From positions 124,001 to 188,000 of the forward strand of contig NZ_NWVL01000001.1 of NCBI RefSeq assembly GCF_002382885.1: a DNA stretch of 64,000 nt. Direction: 5' to 3'. Shown here piece after piece: positions 23,348-32,484 of this stretch (the first letter of the stretch is position 1; every line of letters starts with the position of its first letter). Made by a program: the position numbers and the translations under genes. The notes under the pieces were generated by a model. That model was given only the letters and a program-made list of their open reading frames with translations, searched no databases and had not been told where the DNA came from. This DNA is from Streptomyces sp. WZ.A104. Its GTDB lineage: Bacteria; Actinomycetota; Actinomycetes; Streptomycetales; Streptomycetaceae.

Positions 23348-25615
23348 TCAGGGGCCTTCCGAGCCGCCGCCCTGCCCGCGTGGTCCGCCGCCGCCCGGTC
23401 CGCCGATCACGCTCTCCGGGAGATCGATGCCGGGGAACGGGTCGTCACGGCCGGGCTTGTCGTCCTCGCGGTCCTCGTTCCCGCGGTCCCGGTCCCGGTC
23501 GCGGTCCCGGTCGCGGTCGCCCTTCTCCTTGTCCTCCTTGGCCTTCGCCCGGGGGACGGAGACCGGGTTGAAGGAGGGGGTCTCGGACGCGTCCAGTGCG
23601 CCGGTCATGGCGATCTTCCAGATCGGGCCGGGGAGGCAGCCGCCGCAGACCTTGGGGTACCACCGGCCACCGATGGTGACGTTGAACATCGAGCTCTTCT
23701 CGCCGATGTCGTCGCCCACCCACACCGCGGTGGAGAGGTTCGGCGTGTACCCGACGAACCAGGCGTCCTTGCGGTCGTTCGTCGTACCCGTCTTGCCCGC
23801 GTTGTCCCGGTCGCTCAGCCCTGCCTGCGTACCGGTGCCGTCCTCCACCACACCCTTGAGCATCTGGTTGATGGTGTCCGCGGTCTTCTCGCTCATCGCC
23901 CGCGTGCACGTCGACTGGGGGACCTTGAGCTTCTTGCCGTTCGGGTCGGTGATCGACTCGATGGCGATCGGCGTGCAGTACGTTCCCCGGTTGGCGAACG
24001 CGGCGTAGGCGCCGGCCATGGAGAGCGGGGTGCTCACCTCACCACCGAGGGTGATCGAGGGGTACTCGCCGATCTTCTTGCCGTCGCCGCGCTCGTAGCC
24101 GAGCTTCTTCGCCATCTCCACGGTCTCGCAGAGGCCGGCCTTCTGCTCCAGCAGCGCGAAGTAGGTGTTGATGGACTTGCCGAGGGCGCTGGTCATGTCC
24201 CAGGAGCCCTTCTCGGACTCCAGCTCGTTCTGCAGGGGCCAGTCCGCGTAGCCCGCCGGGGAGCCGGTGCAGTTCCTGAAGTCCCGCTCCTTCAGCGTCA
24301 TCTTCCAGTCCGTCGAGAACGACGTCGCCGGGCTGATGCCCTTCTCCAGCGCGGCCGCCGCGGTGAACGGCTTGAACGTGGAGCCGACCTGGAAGCCGTA
24401 GGTGGAGCCGCCCATCTTGTTGCTGACGGAGAGGTTGAGGACGGTCTCGTGCTGCTTCTGGTCCAGGCCGTACGGGCGGGACTGGCCCATGGAGAGGATC
24501 TTGCCGCTGCCCGGCTGGACCTGCACCACGGACGCCGCGAACTTGTCGTCCTTGTTGACCCTCGCGGTGGCGGCCTCATTGGCGGCCCGCTGGGCCCGCG
24601 GGTCCAGCGTGGTCCGGATAGTCAGCCCGCCGAGGTTCCAGAGCTTGGCGCGCTCCTCGTCGGTCTTGCCGAAGGCGGGGTCGGTCAGGATCGTCTTGCG
24701 GACGTAGTCGCAGAAGAAGCCGGAGCCGCTGACGGCGGTGATGCAGCCGTTGTTCGGCCTGGAGACCTTCAGCTTGACCGGGGTCTTCATGGCCTTCTCG
24801 GCCTCGGCCTGCGAAATGCTGCGGACGGCGGCCATCCGCGCCAGCACCGTGTTGCGGCGTTTGGTCGCTTCCTCCGCGTCGTTGACCGGGTCGTAACGGC
24901 TGGGCGACTGGACGATACCGGCGAGCAGCGCGGCCTCCTCCAGCTTGAGGTCCTTGGCGTGCTTGGAGAAGTAGCGCTGGGAGGCGGCCTCGATGCCGTA
25001 CGCCTGCTGCCCGAAGAACGTGATGTTGAGGTAGTTCTCCAGGATCTTCTTCTTGCCGAGCTCCTCCTCGACCTGGATCGCGTACTTCAGCTCGCGGACC
25101 TTGCGGCCGAGCGTCTGCTGGGTGGCCTCCGCGACCTTCTCCGGGTCGTCGCCCGCCTCCTCGACGAAGACGTTCTTCACGTACTGCTGGGTGAGCGTCG
25201 ACGCGCCCTGCGCGGTCCCGCCCGCCTGTACGTTGCGGTTCAACGCCCGCAGGATGCCCTTGAGGTCGACCGCCCCGTGTTCGTAGAAGCGGGAGTCCTC
25301 GATCGCGATGATCGCGTCCTGCATGTACGGCGAGATGTCCTTGAGCGGGACGACCGTGCGGTCACGTGAGTAGACCGTCGCGATGGCACCGCCATCGCGG
25401 TCCAGGATCGTGGTCCGCTGACTGAGCGGCGGAGTCTTGAGGTTGGCGGGGATCTCGTCGAATCCTTCGACCGTCCCCTTAGCGGCGAGCCCCAGCGCTC
25501 CGGCTGCGGGCAGCGCGATGCCTGCCAGCACAGCTCCGGAGAGCGCGGCGACACCGAGGAACTTGGCGGCCTGCTGGGTCGTGGTGAGACCCCCGCCCGA
25601 GCGCGACTTTGGCAT
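23348..25615 (-). CDS. bifunctional penicillin-binding protein (class A)
   Basis: 755 residues. A membrane anchor lies at about 17-38. The GT51 transglycosylase has EDSRFYEHGAVDLKGILRAL with catalytic Glu, then GGSTLTQQ-like GASTLTQQYVKN. The transpeptidase domain has STFK (GSTFKPFT), SxN (SINTYF) and KTGTT, all intact. The C-terminal 60 residues are an acidic/basic then Gly-rich tail with a run of Asp-Arg repeats, encoded by an imperfect hexamer repeat. It polymerises and crosslinks peptidoglycan on the outer membrane face. It is divergent from wblA across 440 bp, as in S. coelicolor (from memory). Confidence 0.93.
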   Translation of the reverse strand: MPKSRSGGGLTTTQQAAKFLGVAALSGAVLAGIALPAAGALGLAAKGTVEGFDEIPANLKTPPLSQRTTILDRDGGAIATVYSRDRTVVPLKDISPYMQDAIIAIEDSRFYEHGAVDLKGILRALNRNVQAGGTAQGASTLTQQYVKNVFVEEAGDDPEKVAEATQQTLGRKVRELKYAIQVEEELGKKKILENYLNITFFGQQAYGIEAASQRYFSKHAKDLKLEEAALLAGIVQSPSRYDPVNDAEEATKRRNTVLARMAAVRSISQAEAEKAMKTPVKLKVSRPNNGCITAVSGSGFFCDYVRKTILTDPAFGKTDEERAKLWNLGGLTIRTTLDPRAQRAANEAATARVNKDDKFAASVVQVQPGSGKILSMGQSRPYGLDQKQHETVLNLSVSNKMGGSTYGFQVGSTFKPFTAAAALEKGISPATSFSTDWKMTLKERDFRNCTGSPAGYADWPLQNELESEKGSWDMTSALGKSINTYFALLEQKAGLCETVEMAKKLGYERGDGKKIGEYPSITLGGEVSTPLSMAGAYAAFANRGTYCTPIAIESITDPNGKKLKVPQSTCTRAMSEKTADTINQMLKGVVEDGTGTQAGLSDRDNAGKTGTTNDRKDAWFVGYTPNLSTAVWVGDDIGEKSSMFNVTIGGRWYPKVCGGCLPGPIWKIAMTGALDASETPSFNPVSVPRAKAKEDKEKGDRDRDRDRDRDRGNEDREDDKPGRDDPFPGIDLPESVIGGPGGGGPRGQGGGSEGP

Positions 25616-26054
25616 GAGGGCAGCCTACGTTCTCATTCGCCGGACACGCGTATAGGCCTTGGCCTAAGCTGCTCTCAACTGTCACAGCAGTCCGGTTCCG
25701 TATCAAGCCCCCTGCAGCCCCATGCGCGTCTTCTGGTCATTCTTCCCCTGGCCGATGCGCAGCCGCATCGCCGTTCACGCACACATCGTGGCGCTCCCGA
25801 ATCGCCCCCAATGTCACCGAAAGTCCGTTGCGACTTGAGTGAACTGTCCCGCTTTGGTGTCGATAGTCGCTGATGTCCTCGCATCACTCCCCTGGGTGAT
25901 CTGCCGCATACGCATAGTCCGTTCGGACCATTCAAGATTGGGCCCGAAGGGGGTGTTGTGCTGTCCCCACCTTCCGTAACGTCCTCAACTGGCAGCGGTG
26001 AATATGCCGCTACCGCCGTGGGGGAGCCTCGATTCGGGAGAGGACGGCGCCGGC
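25616..26054. promoter_or_regulatory. divergent promoter region and wblA leader
   Basis: 439 bases between the PBP and wblA genes contain no supported gene. The sequence becomes less GC-rich around 25640-25980, as expected for promoters. I could not assign a -10/-35 pair or known operator with confidence. A long untranslated leader for wblA would fit the distance. Confidence 0.5.
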
Positions 26055-26405
26055 ATGGGCTGGGTAACCGACTGGAGTGCGCAGGCAGCCTGCCGCACTA
26101 CCGATCCGGATGAACTGTTCGTACAAGGGGCAGCGCAGAACAGGGCCAAGGCGGTGTGCACCGGATGCCCGGTGCGGACCGAGTGCCTGGCCGACGCGCT
26201 GGACAATCGCGTCGAGTTCGGCGTGTGGGGTGGAATGACGGAACGGGAGCGCCGCGCACTGCTGCGCCGCCGGCCGACCGTCACGTCCTGGCGCCGACTG
26301 CTGGAGACCGCACGCAGCGAGTACGAGCGGTCCACCGGCATTCTGCCCGGAGTCATCGGGCTGGAGGACGAGGAACTGCACGAGACGTACGCCGCTGTGG
26401 GGTAG
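26055..26405 (+). CDS. wblA: WhiB-family regulator WblA
   Basis: 116 residues beginning MGWVTDWSAQAACRTTDPDE. The four iron-sulfur cysteines are C13, C35, C38 and C44 (VCTGCPVRTEC), and the GVWGG turn is at 56-60, followed by a basic DNA-contact segment (MTERERRALLRRRPT). WblA controls the switch from aerial growth to sporulation and represses antibiotic production in Streptomyces. The start MGWVTDW matches the protein as I remember it, and GGGAGAGGAC lies upstream; the frame is open to 25998. The neighbouring PBP and ArsA-type genes support the assignment. Confidence 0.92.
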   Translation: MGWVTDWSAQAACRTTDPDELFVQGAAQNRAKAVCTGCPVRTECLADALDNRVEFGVWGGMTERERRALLRRRPTVTSWRRLLETARSEYERSTGILPGVIGLEDEELHETYAAVG

Positions 26406-26472
26406 GCGGCCTTCCGGGGCAGGCGCACCTGCGCCGCCTTCGGTAAGCGCCTACGCTGCTCCGGCCAAGCGC

Positions 26473-27924
26473 CTACGTCGCTCCGGCCGGCGCCGGGGCG
26501 GAACCGGCCGCCAAGCGGTCGCCGATGGCCCGGAGGCCGTCGAGGTCGTGCACATCGCCGGGCAGCGCCGCTACAGCGGTCACCGGCACCTCGGGGTGCC
26601 GGGCCGCGAAGCGGTCGCGTGTACGGCGTTCGCGGGCCACGACTTGCATGCGCTCGGAGTGCAGGCGCAGCAGACCTGACGTCAGTTCCTCGACCGTCAG
26701 TTCCTCGGCAGAGGTGGTCCCGGGGCTCGCGATGTCCTCGTGGTCCTCGTGGTTCTCGTGTTCTTTGTGGTCCCCGTCGTTCTTGTGGGGCGGCTCGGTC
26801 GTGTCGGGAGCGGTGATCGCCGGGTCGGGGGCTCGCTGGTCACCAAGGCCAGCTTTCCCGGCCCTCTGATCCACAATGCGGGCGTCGTCAAGATTTTCCG
26901 CGGCGGCCAGGGCCTGTTCGGCGGAGAGCCGTGAAGCCTCACTGCCGTGCACGCGGTTGAGGACGAGACCGGCCAGCGGCATGTCCTCGGCAGCCAGCCG
27001 CTCCACGAAGTAGGCGGCCTCGCGCAGCGCGTCCTGCTCCGGCGTCGCGACCACGAGGAAGGCCGTGCCGGGCGCCTGGAGCAGCTTGTACGTGGCGTCC
27101 GCGCGGCTGCGGAAGCCGCCGAACATGGTGTCCATCGCGGCGACGAACGTCTGGACGTCCCGCAGGAACTGGCCGCCGAGCAGCTTGCCCAGCGTTCCGC
27201 TCATCATCGACATACCGACATTGAGGAACTTCATCCCGGCCCGGCCGCCCACCTTCGCGGGCGCCATCAGCAGCCGGATGAACTTCCCGTCGAGGAACGA
27301 ACCGAGCCGCTTCGGCGCGTCCAGGAAGTCCAGCGCGGAGCGCGAGGGAGGGGTGTCGACGATGATCAGGTCCCACTCGTCGCGCGCCCGCAGCTGCCCG
27401 AGCTTCTCCATCGCCATGTACTCCTGCGTACCGGCGAACCCGGCCGACAGGGACTGGTAGAAGGGGTTCTCCAGGATCGCCCTGGCCCGTTCGGCGTCCG
27501 CGTGTGCCTCGACGGTCTCGTCGAAGGTCCGCTTCATGTCGAGCATCATGGCGTGCAGTTCGCCGTCGCCCACGATGCCGTCGACGCGCCGGGGGACGTT
27601 GTCCAGCCGGTCGATGCCCATGGACTGGGCGAGGCGGCGGGCCGGGTCGATGGTGAGGACGACGGCCTTCCGGCCACGCTCGGCGGCCCGTACGCCGAGG
27701 GCGGCGGCGGTCGTGGTCTTGCCGACCCCGCCGGAGCCGCAGCACACGACGATCCGGATGCCCGGGTCGTCCAGCAGCGCGTCCGTGTCCAGGGACGTAC
27801 CGATGTCCGGGGACGTAACCGTGTCCGTGGACGTATCCGTCCCCGTGTCGGGGGATGTACCGGTGCCCGGGAGCACGTCCGTGTCCAGCCCGGCCGCATC
27901 CGTGCCGGGTGTGCCCGCTGTCAT
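26473..27924 (-). CDS. ArsA-family ATPase (large subunit-like), second gene of pair
   Basis: 483 residues. After an Asp/Thr/Ser-rich N-terminal tail with repeated SPDTGT-like units (1-48) comes a deviant Walker A, CCGSGGVGKTTTAA, switch I TIDPARRLAQS and Walker B LIIVDTPPSRSALDF. A poorly conserved insert around 365-395 is rich in His, Glu and Asp (DHKEHENHEDHED). Such ATPases are often labelled ion-transporting or arsenite ATPases. Without the arsenite cysteines, a Get3-like or regulatory role is as likely. Its start overlaps the upstream ATPase stop by 4 nt. Confidence 0.85.
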   Translation of the reverse strand: MTAGTPGTDAAGLDTDVLPGTGTSPDTGTDTSTDTVTSPDIGTSLDTDALLDDPGIRIVVCCGSGGVGKTTTAAALGVRAAERGRKAVVLTIDPARRLAQSMGIDRLDNVPRRVDGIVGDGELHAMMLDMKRTFDETVEAHADAERARAILENPFYQSLSAGFAGTQEYMAMEKLGQLRARDEWDLIIVDTPPSRSALDFLDAPKRLGSFLDGKFIRLLMAPAKVGGRAGMKFLNVGMSMMSGTLGKLLGGQFLRDVQTFVAAMDTMFGGFRSRADATYKLLQAPGTAFLVVATPEQDALREAAYFVERLAAEDMPLAGLVLNRVHGSEASRLSAEQALAAAENLDDARIVDQRAGKAGLGDQRAPDPAITAPDTTEPPHKNDGDHKEHENHEDHEDIASPGTTSAEELTVEELTSGLLRLHSERMQVVARERRTRDRFAARHPEVPVTAVAALPGDVHDLDGLRAIGDRLAAGSAPAPAGAT

Positions 27925-28895
27925 ACGTCTCCCTCTTCCCCCGCGCCCTGTTTACGGAGCTCCGTGGCCAGAACGTGCAGCGAGGCCAGGTCCACCCCGT
28001 CGCCGAGCAGCGGGAGCTCCGCCGTCGGCAGGCCGAGCCCGGCCAGCACCGCGCGTTGCTCCCGCTCCAGGCCGACGCGCTCGGCGTGCTCGGCAGCCTG
28101 CTCGACCAGAGGGCGTACGAGGGCGGCGGAACCGGTCACTCCGGCCCGGGTCAGCGTCTTGGCGATCTCCTTGCGGCGGCCGCCCGCCGCGGTGCGCAGG
28201 GCGTCCTCGTCCAGCAGGTGCGGGCGGACCATGTTCACGATCACGCGGCCCACGGGCAGTTCGGCGGCGCGCAGCTCGGCGATGCCGTCCGCGGTCTCCT
28301 GGACCGGCATCTCCTCCAGGAGCGTTACCAGGTGGACGGCGGTCTGCGGGGACTTCAGGACCCGCATCACGGCCTGCGCCTGGTTGTGTATCGGGCCGAT
28401 CTTCGCCAGCCCGGCGACCTCGTCGTTCACGTTCAGGAAGCGGGTGATGCGGCCGGTCGGCGGGGCGTCCATGATGACGTGGTCGTAGACGAACCGGCCC
28501 TGCTTGTCCTTGCGGCGTACGGCCTCGCAGGCCTTGCCGGTCAGCAGGACGTCCCGGACGCCGGGCGCGATGGTGGTGGCGAAGTCGATCGCGCCGAGCT
28601 TCTTCAGCGCCCGGCCCGCGCCGCCGAGCTTGTAGAACATCTGGAGGTAGTCGAGGAGCGCGCGTTCGGCGTCGATCGCCAGTGCGTACACCTCGCCGCC
28701 GCCCGGCGCTGCGGCGATCTTGCGCTCCTCGTAGGGGAGTGCGTCGGAATCGAAGAGCTGGGCGATGCCCTGCCTGCCCTCGACCTCGACGAGGAGGGTG
28801 CGCCTGCCCTCGGCCGCGAGGGAGAGCGCGAGGGCGGCGGCGACCGTGGTCTTACCGGTACCGCCCTTGCCGCTGACGACCTGGAACCTGCTCAC
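27921..28895 (-). CDS. ArsA-family ATPase, first gene of pair
   Basis: 324 residues. Deviant Walker A VVSGKGGTGKTTVAAALAL (about 7-25), switch region VEVEGRQGIAQLFDS, and Walker B HVIMDAPPTGRITRFLN. It is half the size of classic ArsA and probably forms a heterodimer with the next gene, since ArsA/Get3 folds act as dimers and the two genes overlap (ATGA). No arsenical efflux gene is nearby, so arsenic transport is unlikely. It is divergent from the DUF4177 gene across 72 bp. Confidence 0.85.
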   Translation of the reverse strand: MSRFQVVSGKGGTGKTTVAAALALSLAAEGRRTLLVEVEGRQGIAQLFDSDALPYEERKIAAAPGGGEVYALAIDAERALLDYLQMFYKLGGAGRALKKLGAIDFATTIAPGVRDVLLTGKACEAVRRKDKQGRFVYDHVIMDAPPTGRITRFLNVNDEVAGLAKIGPIHNQAQAVMRVLKSPQTAVHLVTLLEEMPVQETADGIAELRAAELPVGRVIVNMVRPHLLDEDALRTAAGGRRKEIAKTLTRAGVTGSAALVRPLVEQAAEHAERVGLEREQRAVLAGLGLPTAELPLLGDGVDLASLHVLATELRKQGAGEEGDV

Positions 28896-28967
28896 GTATT
28901 CGAGCCTAACCAGTCCAGCCCCGGGCTACGCACGGGACCGTACGTGCGAGGCATTACAGTCGGGCCC

Positions 28968-29126
28968 ATGACCAAGTGGGAATACGCGACCGTGCCCCTT
29001 CTCGTGCACGCGACCAAGCAGATTCTGGACACCTGGGGCGAGGACGGCTGGGAGCTGGTCCAGGTCGTTCCCGGCCCGAACAACCCCGAGCAGCTCGTGG
29101 CCTACCTGAAGCGGGAGAAGGCGTAG
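28968..29126 (+). CDS. DUF4177 small protein
   Basis: 52 residues: MTKWEYATVPLLVH, then GEDGWELVQVVPGP and AYLKREKA. The W-E-Y start and DGWELV core are the DUF4177 signature; function unknown. It is too short for many gene callers, but the coding pattern is clear. The last base of its TAG is the first base of the GTG start of the RidA gene, so the two are coupled. Confidence 0.85.
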   Translation: MTKWEYATVPLLVHATKQILDTWGEDGWELVQVVPGPNNPEQLVAYLKREKA

Positions 29127-29596
29127 TGGCGGGCGCTGTCGAGGCGCAGCTCGCCGAACTCGGCCTGACCCTGCCCGCCGTCGTGCCGCCGCTGGCCTCG
29201 TACCAGCCGGCCGTGCGGTCCGGCGTGTACGTGTACACCTCCGGCCAGCTGCCGATGGTGGACGGCAAGCTCGCCGTCACCGGCAAGGTCGGCGCCGAGG
29301 TCACACCGGACGAGGCGAAGGAGCTCGCGAGGACCTGCGCGCTCAACGCCCTCGCCGCCGTGAAGTCCGTCGCCGGTGACCTGGACCGGATCAAGCGCGT
29401 CGTGAAGGTGGTGGGCTTCGTCGCCTCGGCCTCCGACTTCACCGGCCAGCCCGCCGTGATCAACGGCGCCAGCGAGCTGCTGGGCGCGGTCCTCGGCGAC
29501 AAGGGCGTGCACGCCCGCAGCGCCGTGGGCGTGGCGGTACTGCCGCTGGACGCCCCGGTCGAGGTCGAGGTCCAGGTGGAGCTCGTCGAGGCCTGA
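29126..29596 (+). CDS. RidA-family (Rid/YjgF) protein
   Basis: 156 residues from GTG 29126. The family strands are GVYVYTSGQLPMVDGK, CALNALAAVKSVAGDLDRI and SAVGVAVLPLDAPVEVEVQV. The trimeric RidA proteins hydrolyse reactive enamines/imines released by PLP enzymes. The catalytic Arg of canonical RidA, usually in an R-S/A-xVxV context (HARSAVGVAVLP), is present. It overlaps the DUF4177 stop by one base. Confidence 0.88.
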   Translation: MAGAVEAQLAELGLTLPAVVPPLASYQPAVRSGVYVYTSGQLPMVDGKLAVTGKVGAEVTPDEAKELARTCALNALAAVKSVAGDLDRIKRVVKVVGFVASASDFTGQPAVINGASELLGAVLGDKGVHARSAVGVAVLPLDAPVEVEVQVELVEA

Positions 29597-29739
29597 GCCG
29601 TACGCACCTTTCGACGCGCCTCCCGATCCCGTCCGGTCCCCGCGACCGGGCGGGATCGTGTGTGTACGGGGCCTGTCGGGTCGCTGTGGTGATCCCGGCG
29701 CCTCTCGAACATCGGCGCGGTTCCGGATAGCCTCCGGCC

Positions 29740-30654
29740 ATGTCCCAAGGTCAGTGGTACCCCCCGGAATGGCCCGACAGGATCCGGGCCCTCGCCGCCG
29801 GTGAGCTGACGCCCGCGAAGCCCCGGCGGGCCGCCACGGTGATGCTGCTCCGCGATCCGGGGGCGCGGGGCGCGGCGAGCGGGCCCGTCGTGCACATGCT
29901 GCGCCGCCGGACCTCCATGGCCTTCGCCGGAGGCGCGTACGCCTATCCGGGTGGCGGAGTCGATCCGCGTGACGACGATCGGCTGATCGGGTGGGCCGGG
30001 CCCTCGCTGGAGCAGTGGGCCGCCCGACTCGGCGTCGCGACGGTCACCGAGGCGCAGGCCATCGTCTGCGCGGCGGTGCGCGAGACCTTCGAGGAGGCGG
30101 GCGTCCTGCTCGCCGGGCCGACCGCCGGGAGCGTGGTCCGCGATACGACCGGGGCGGACTGGGAGGCCGACCGCGAGGCGCTGGTGGCCCGGGACCTGTC
30201 CTTCGCGGAGTTCCTGGACCGGCGGGGCCTGGTGCTGCGCTCGGACCTGCTGGGCGCCTGGGCGCGCTGGATCACCCCAGAGTTCGAACCGCGCCGGTAC
30301 GACACCTGGTTCTTCGTCGCCGCGCTCCCCGAGGGGCAGCGCACCCGTGCCGTCTCCACCGAGGCGGACCGTACGGTGTGGATCGCTCCGGCGGAGGCCG
30401 CCCGCCGCTACGACGCGGGCGAGCTGCTGATGATGCCGCCCACCGTGTCGACGCTGCGGGCCCTGGCGCCGTTCAGGACGGCTTCCGGGGCGCTCGGGGC
30501 GGCGGACGTCCAGGATCTGACTCCCGTACTCGCGCAGGCCCGTCTGGAGGGGGAAGAGCTGGTGCTGAGCTGGCCCGGGCACGACGAGTTCACCAAGCAC
30601 GTGTCCACGGCGGGCGAGGAACCCGCGGCGGGCGAGGACGGGGGTGCGGCGTGA
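29740..30654 (+). CDS. NUDIX hydrolase (NUDT19-like)
   Basis: 304 residues. The NUDIX box is split as in the NUDT19/RNA-capping group: YPGGGVDPRDDD, a roughly 40-residue insert, then AVRETFEEAGVLLAG, which supplies the REx2EExG core. Further parts, RWITPEFEPRRYDTWFFVA, are typical of this group. The substrate is probably a CoA ester or nucleoside diphosphate derivative, not determinable here. It overlaps the next gene as GTGA. The start ATG 29740 lacks a strong Shine-Dalgarno sequence, but the N-terminus (MSQGQWYPPEWPDRI) looks conserved. Confidence 0.85.
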   Translation: MSQGQWYPPEWPDRIRALAAGELTPAKPRRAATVMLLRDPGARGAASGPVVHMLRRRTSMAFAGGAYAYPGGGVDPRDDDRLIGWAGPSLEQWAARLGVATVTEAQAIVCAAVRETFEEAGVLLAGPTAGSVVRDTTGADWEADREALVARDLSFAEFLDRRGLVLRSDLLGAWARWITPEFEPRRYDTWFFVAALPEGQRTRAVSTEADRTVWIAPAEAARRYDAGELLMMPPTVSTLRALAPFRTASGALGAADVQDLTPVLAQARLEGEELVLSWPGHDEFTKHVSTAGEEPAAGEDGGAA

Positions 30655-31481
30655 CCGACGCAGCCGCCCTCCCCGGACAGCCGCGCGGAGCCGTGACCTC
30701 CGGACCCGCGACCGCCCGGACGGTCAACGTACTGGCGCCGAATCCGTCCGCGATGACCCTCGACGGTACGAACACCTGGATCGTCGCCGAGCCCGACTCC
30801 GATCTCGCGGTCGTCATCGACCCCGGGCCGCTCGACGACGTCCACCTGACGGCCGTGATCGAGGCTGTGGAGCGGTCCGGGCGGCGCGTGGGCCTCACGC
30901 TGCTCACGCACGGCCACCCCGATCACGCGGAGGGCGCGGGCCGGTTCGCGGAGCTGACGCGGACGAGGGTACGGGCCCTGGACGCGGCGCTGCGACTGGG
31001 CGACGAGGGCCTCGGGGCGGGTGACGTGATCACCACGGGCGGCCTGGAGCTGCGCGTGGTCCCGACGCCCGGGCACACCGCGGACTCGCTCTCCTTCCAT
31101 CTGCCCGCCGACCGGGCGGTGCTGACGGGCGACACGATCCTCGGCCGCGGTTCGACGGTGGTCGCCCACCCGGACGGGCGGCTCGGCGACTACCTGGACT
31201 CCCTCAGGCGGCTGCGGTCGCTGACGGTGGACGACGGCGTCCACACGGTGCTGCCGGGCCACGGGCCGGTGCTGGAGGACGCGCAGGGGGCCGTGGAGTT
31301 CTACCTGGCCCACCGCGCGCACCGGCTCGCCCAGGTGGAGACGGCGGTGGAGGCCGGGCACCGTACGCCGTCGGAGGTGGTGGCCCAGGTGTACGCCGAC
31401 GTGGACCGCTCCCTGTGGCCGGCCGCCGAGCTGTCGGTACGGGCACAGCTGGAGTACCTGAGCGAGCACGGGCTGATCTGA
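30651..31481 (+). CDS. MBL-fold metallo-hydrolase (LACTB2-like)
   Basis: 276 residues from GTG 30651. LTHGHPDHAEG supplies the HxHxDH zinc ligands, VPTPGHTADS the next His, GDTILGRGST the bridging Asp, and LPGHGPVLED the last His. The C-terminal helices (AHRAHRLAQVETAVEAGH) match the LACTB2 type, whose human member is an endoribonuclease; other relatives are glyoxalase-II-like. It is coupled to the NUDIX gene by a 4-nt overlap. Confidence 0.88.
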   Translation: MTDAAALPGQPRGAVTSGPATARTVNVLAPNPSAMTLDGTNTWIVAEPDSDLAVVIDPGPLDDVHLTAVIEAVERSGRRVGLTLLTHGHPDHAEGAGRFAELTRTRVRALDAALRLGDEGLGAGDVITTGGLELRVVPTPGHTADSLSFHLPADRAVLTGDTILGRGSTVVAHPDGRLGDYLDSLRRLRSLTVDDGVHTVLPGHGPVLEDAQGAVEFYLAHRAHRLAQVETAVEAGHRTPSEVVAQVYADVDRSLWPAAELSVRAQLEYLSEHGLI

Positions 31482-31500
31482 GGGGCCGACGGCCCGAACG

Positions 31501-31546
31501 CGAGGGCCCCGCCCACCGGTACGTACTCCGGTCGGCGGGGCCCTCG
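31501..31546. terminator. terminator between the MBL gene and crp
   Basis: CGAGGGCCCCGCC (31501-31513) pairs with GGCGGGGCCCTCG (31534-31546); the 20-nt loop itself contains ACCGG/CCGGT. It separates converging transcripts. Confidence 0.8.
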
Positions 31547-31625
31547 TGCCGGCTCACATCGCGCGCGTCGGCTCACGGAGTCACGCGAGCGTCACGTCAC
31601 GCGGGGCGCGGGTCGGCGTACGGGG

Positions 31626-32300
31626 TCAGCGCGAGCGCTTCGCCAGCCGCTCCACGTCCAGCAGGATGACCGCGCGGGCCTCCAGGCGCAGCCAGCCGCG
31701 GCCCGCGAAGTCCGCCAGGGCCTTGTTGACCGTCTCGCGGGAGGCGCCGACCAGCTGGGCCAGCTCCTCCTGGGTGAGGTCGTGCACGACGTGGATGCCT
31801 TCCTCCGACTGCACGCCGAAGCGGCGCGACAGGTCCAGGAGGGCACGGGCGACGCGGCCCGGCACATCGGAGAAGACCAGGTCGGACATCTGGTCGTTGG
31901 TCTTGCGCAGCCGTCGGGCGACCGCGCGCAGCAGCGCGGTGGCCACCTCGGGCCGGGCGTTCAGCCAGGGCTGGAGGTCGCCGTGGCCGAGGCCGAGGAG
32001 CTTGACCTCGGTCAGTGCGGAGGCAGTCGCCGTACGCGGGCCCGGGTCGAAGAGCGACAGCTCCCCGATCAGCTCGCCGGGGCCGAGCACGGCCAGCATG
32101 TTCTCGCGCCCGTCGGGTGAGGTGCGGTGGAGCTTCACCTTGCCCTCGGTGACCACGTACAGGCGGTCACCCTGGTCGCCCTCGTGGAACAGCGCGTCTC
32201 CGCGCGCGAGGGTCACCTCACTCATCGAGGCGCGGAGCTCCGCGGCCTGCTCATCATCGAGCGCCGCGAAAAGCGGGGCGCGCCGCAGAACGTCGTCCAC
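31626..32300 (-). CDS. crp: Crp/Fnr-family transcriptional regulator Crp
   Basis: 224 residues, the length of actinobacterial Crp. The cyclic-nucleotide domain contains ERR-like GELIGELSLFDPGPRTATA (phosphate-binding cassette), and the C-terminal HTH is DLTQEELAQLVGASRETVNK (about 168-187). In S. coelicolor the corresponding protein controls germination, development and secondary metabolism. The position between an MBL gene and nth supports orthology. The ATG start 32300 gives the expected MDDVLRRAPLFAALDDEQ terminus. Confidence 0.93.
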   Translation of the reverse strand: MDDVLRRAPLFAALDDEQAAELRASMSEVTLARGDALFHEGDQGDRLYVVTEGKVKLHRTSPDGRENMLAVLGPGELIGELSLFDPGPRTATASALTEVKLLGLGHGDLQPWLNARPEVATALLRAVARRLRKTNDQMSDLVFSDVPGRVARALLDLSRRFGVQSEEGIHVVHDLTQEELAQLVGASRETVNKALADFAGRGWLRLEARAVILLDVERLAKRSR

Positions 32301-32484
32301 GAGTTCTCTCCTTGTCGGCCTGTCCAGGGAACCGTGGTCCCCATCATGCCGGACGGTAAAACAGTGCGATCAATCACAAACCAGTTTGACGCACGGGCGT
32401 GCCGGACCCTACGGCAGGGGGCCGATCGGGGGTGGATATGCGGTGTCAGGGGTGGTTGTCGGTGGCTGGCTCTAGGCTGGCCGG

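Noticed and set aside
26473..28895. Arsenite efflux ATPase genes
   Set aside because: No arsB/arsR neighbours and no arsenite cysteine set; only the ATPase fold is supported.
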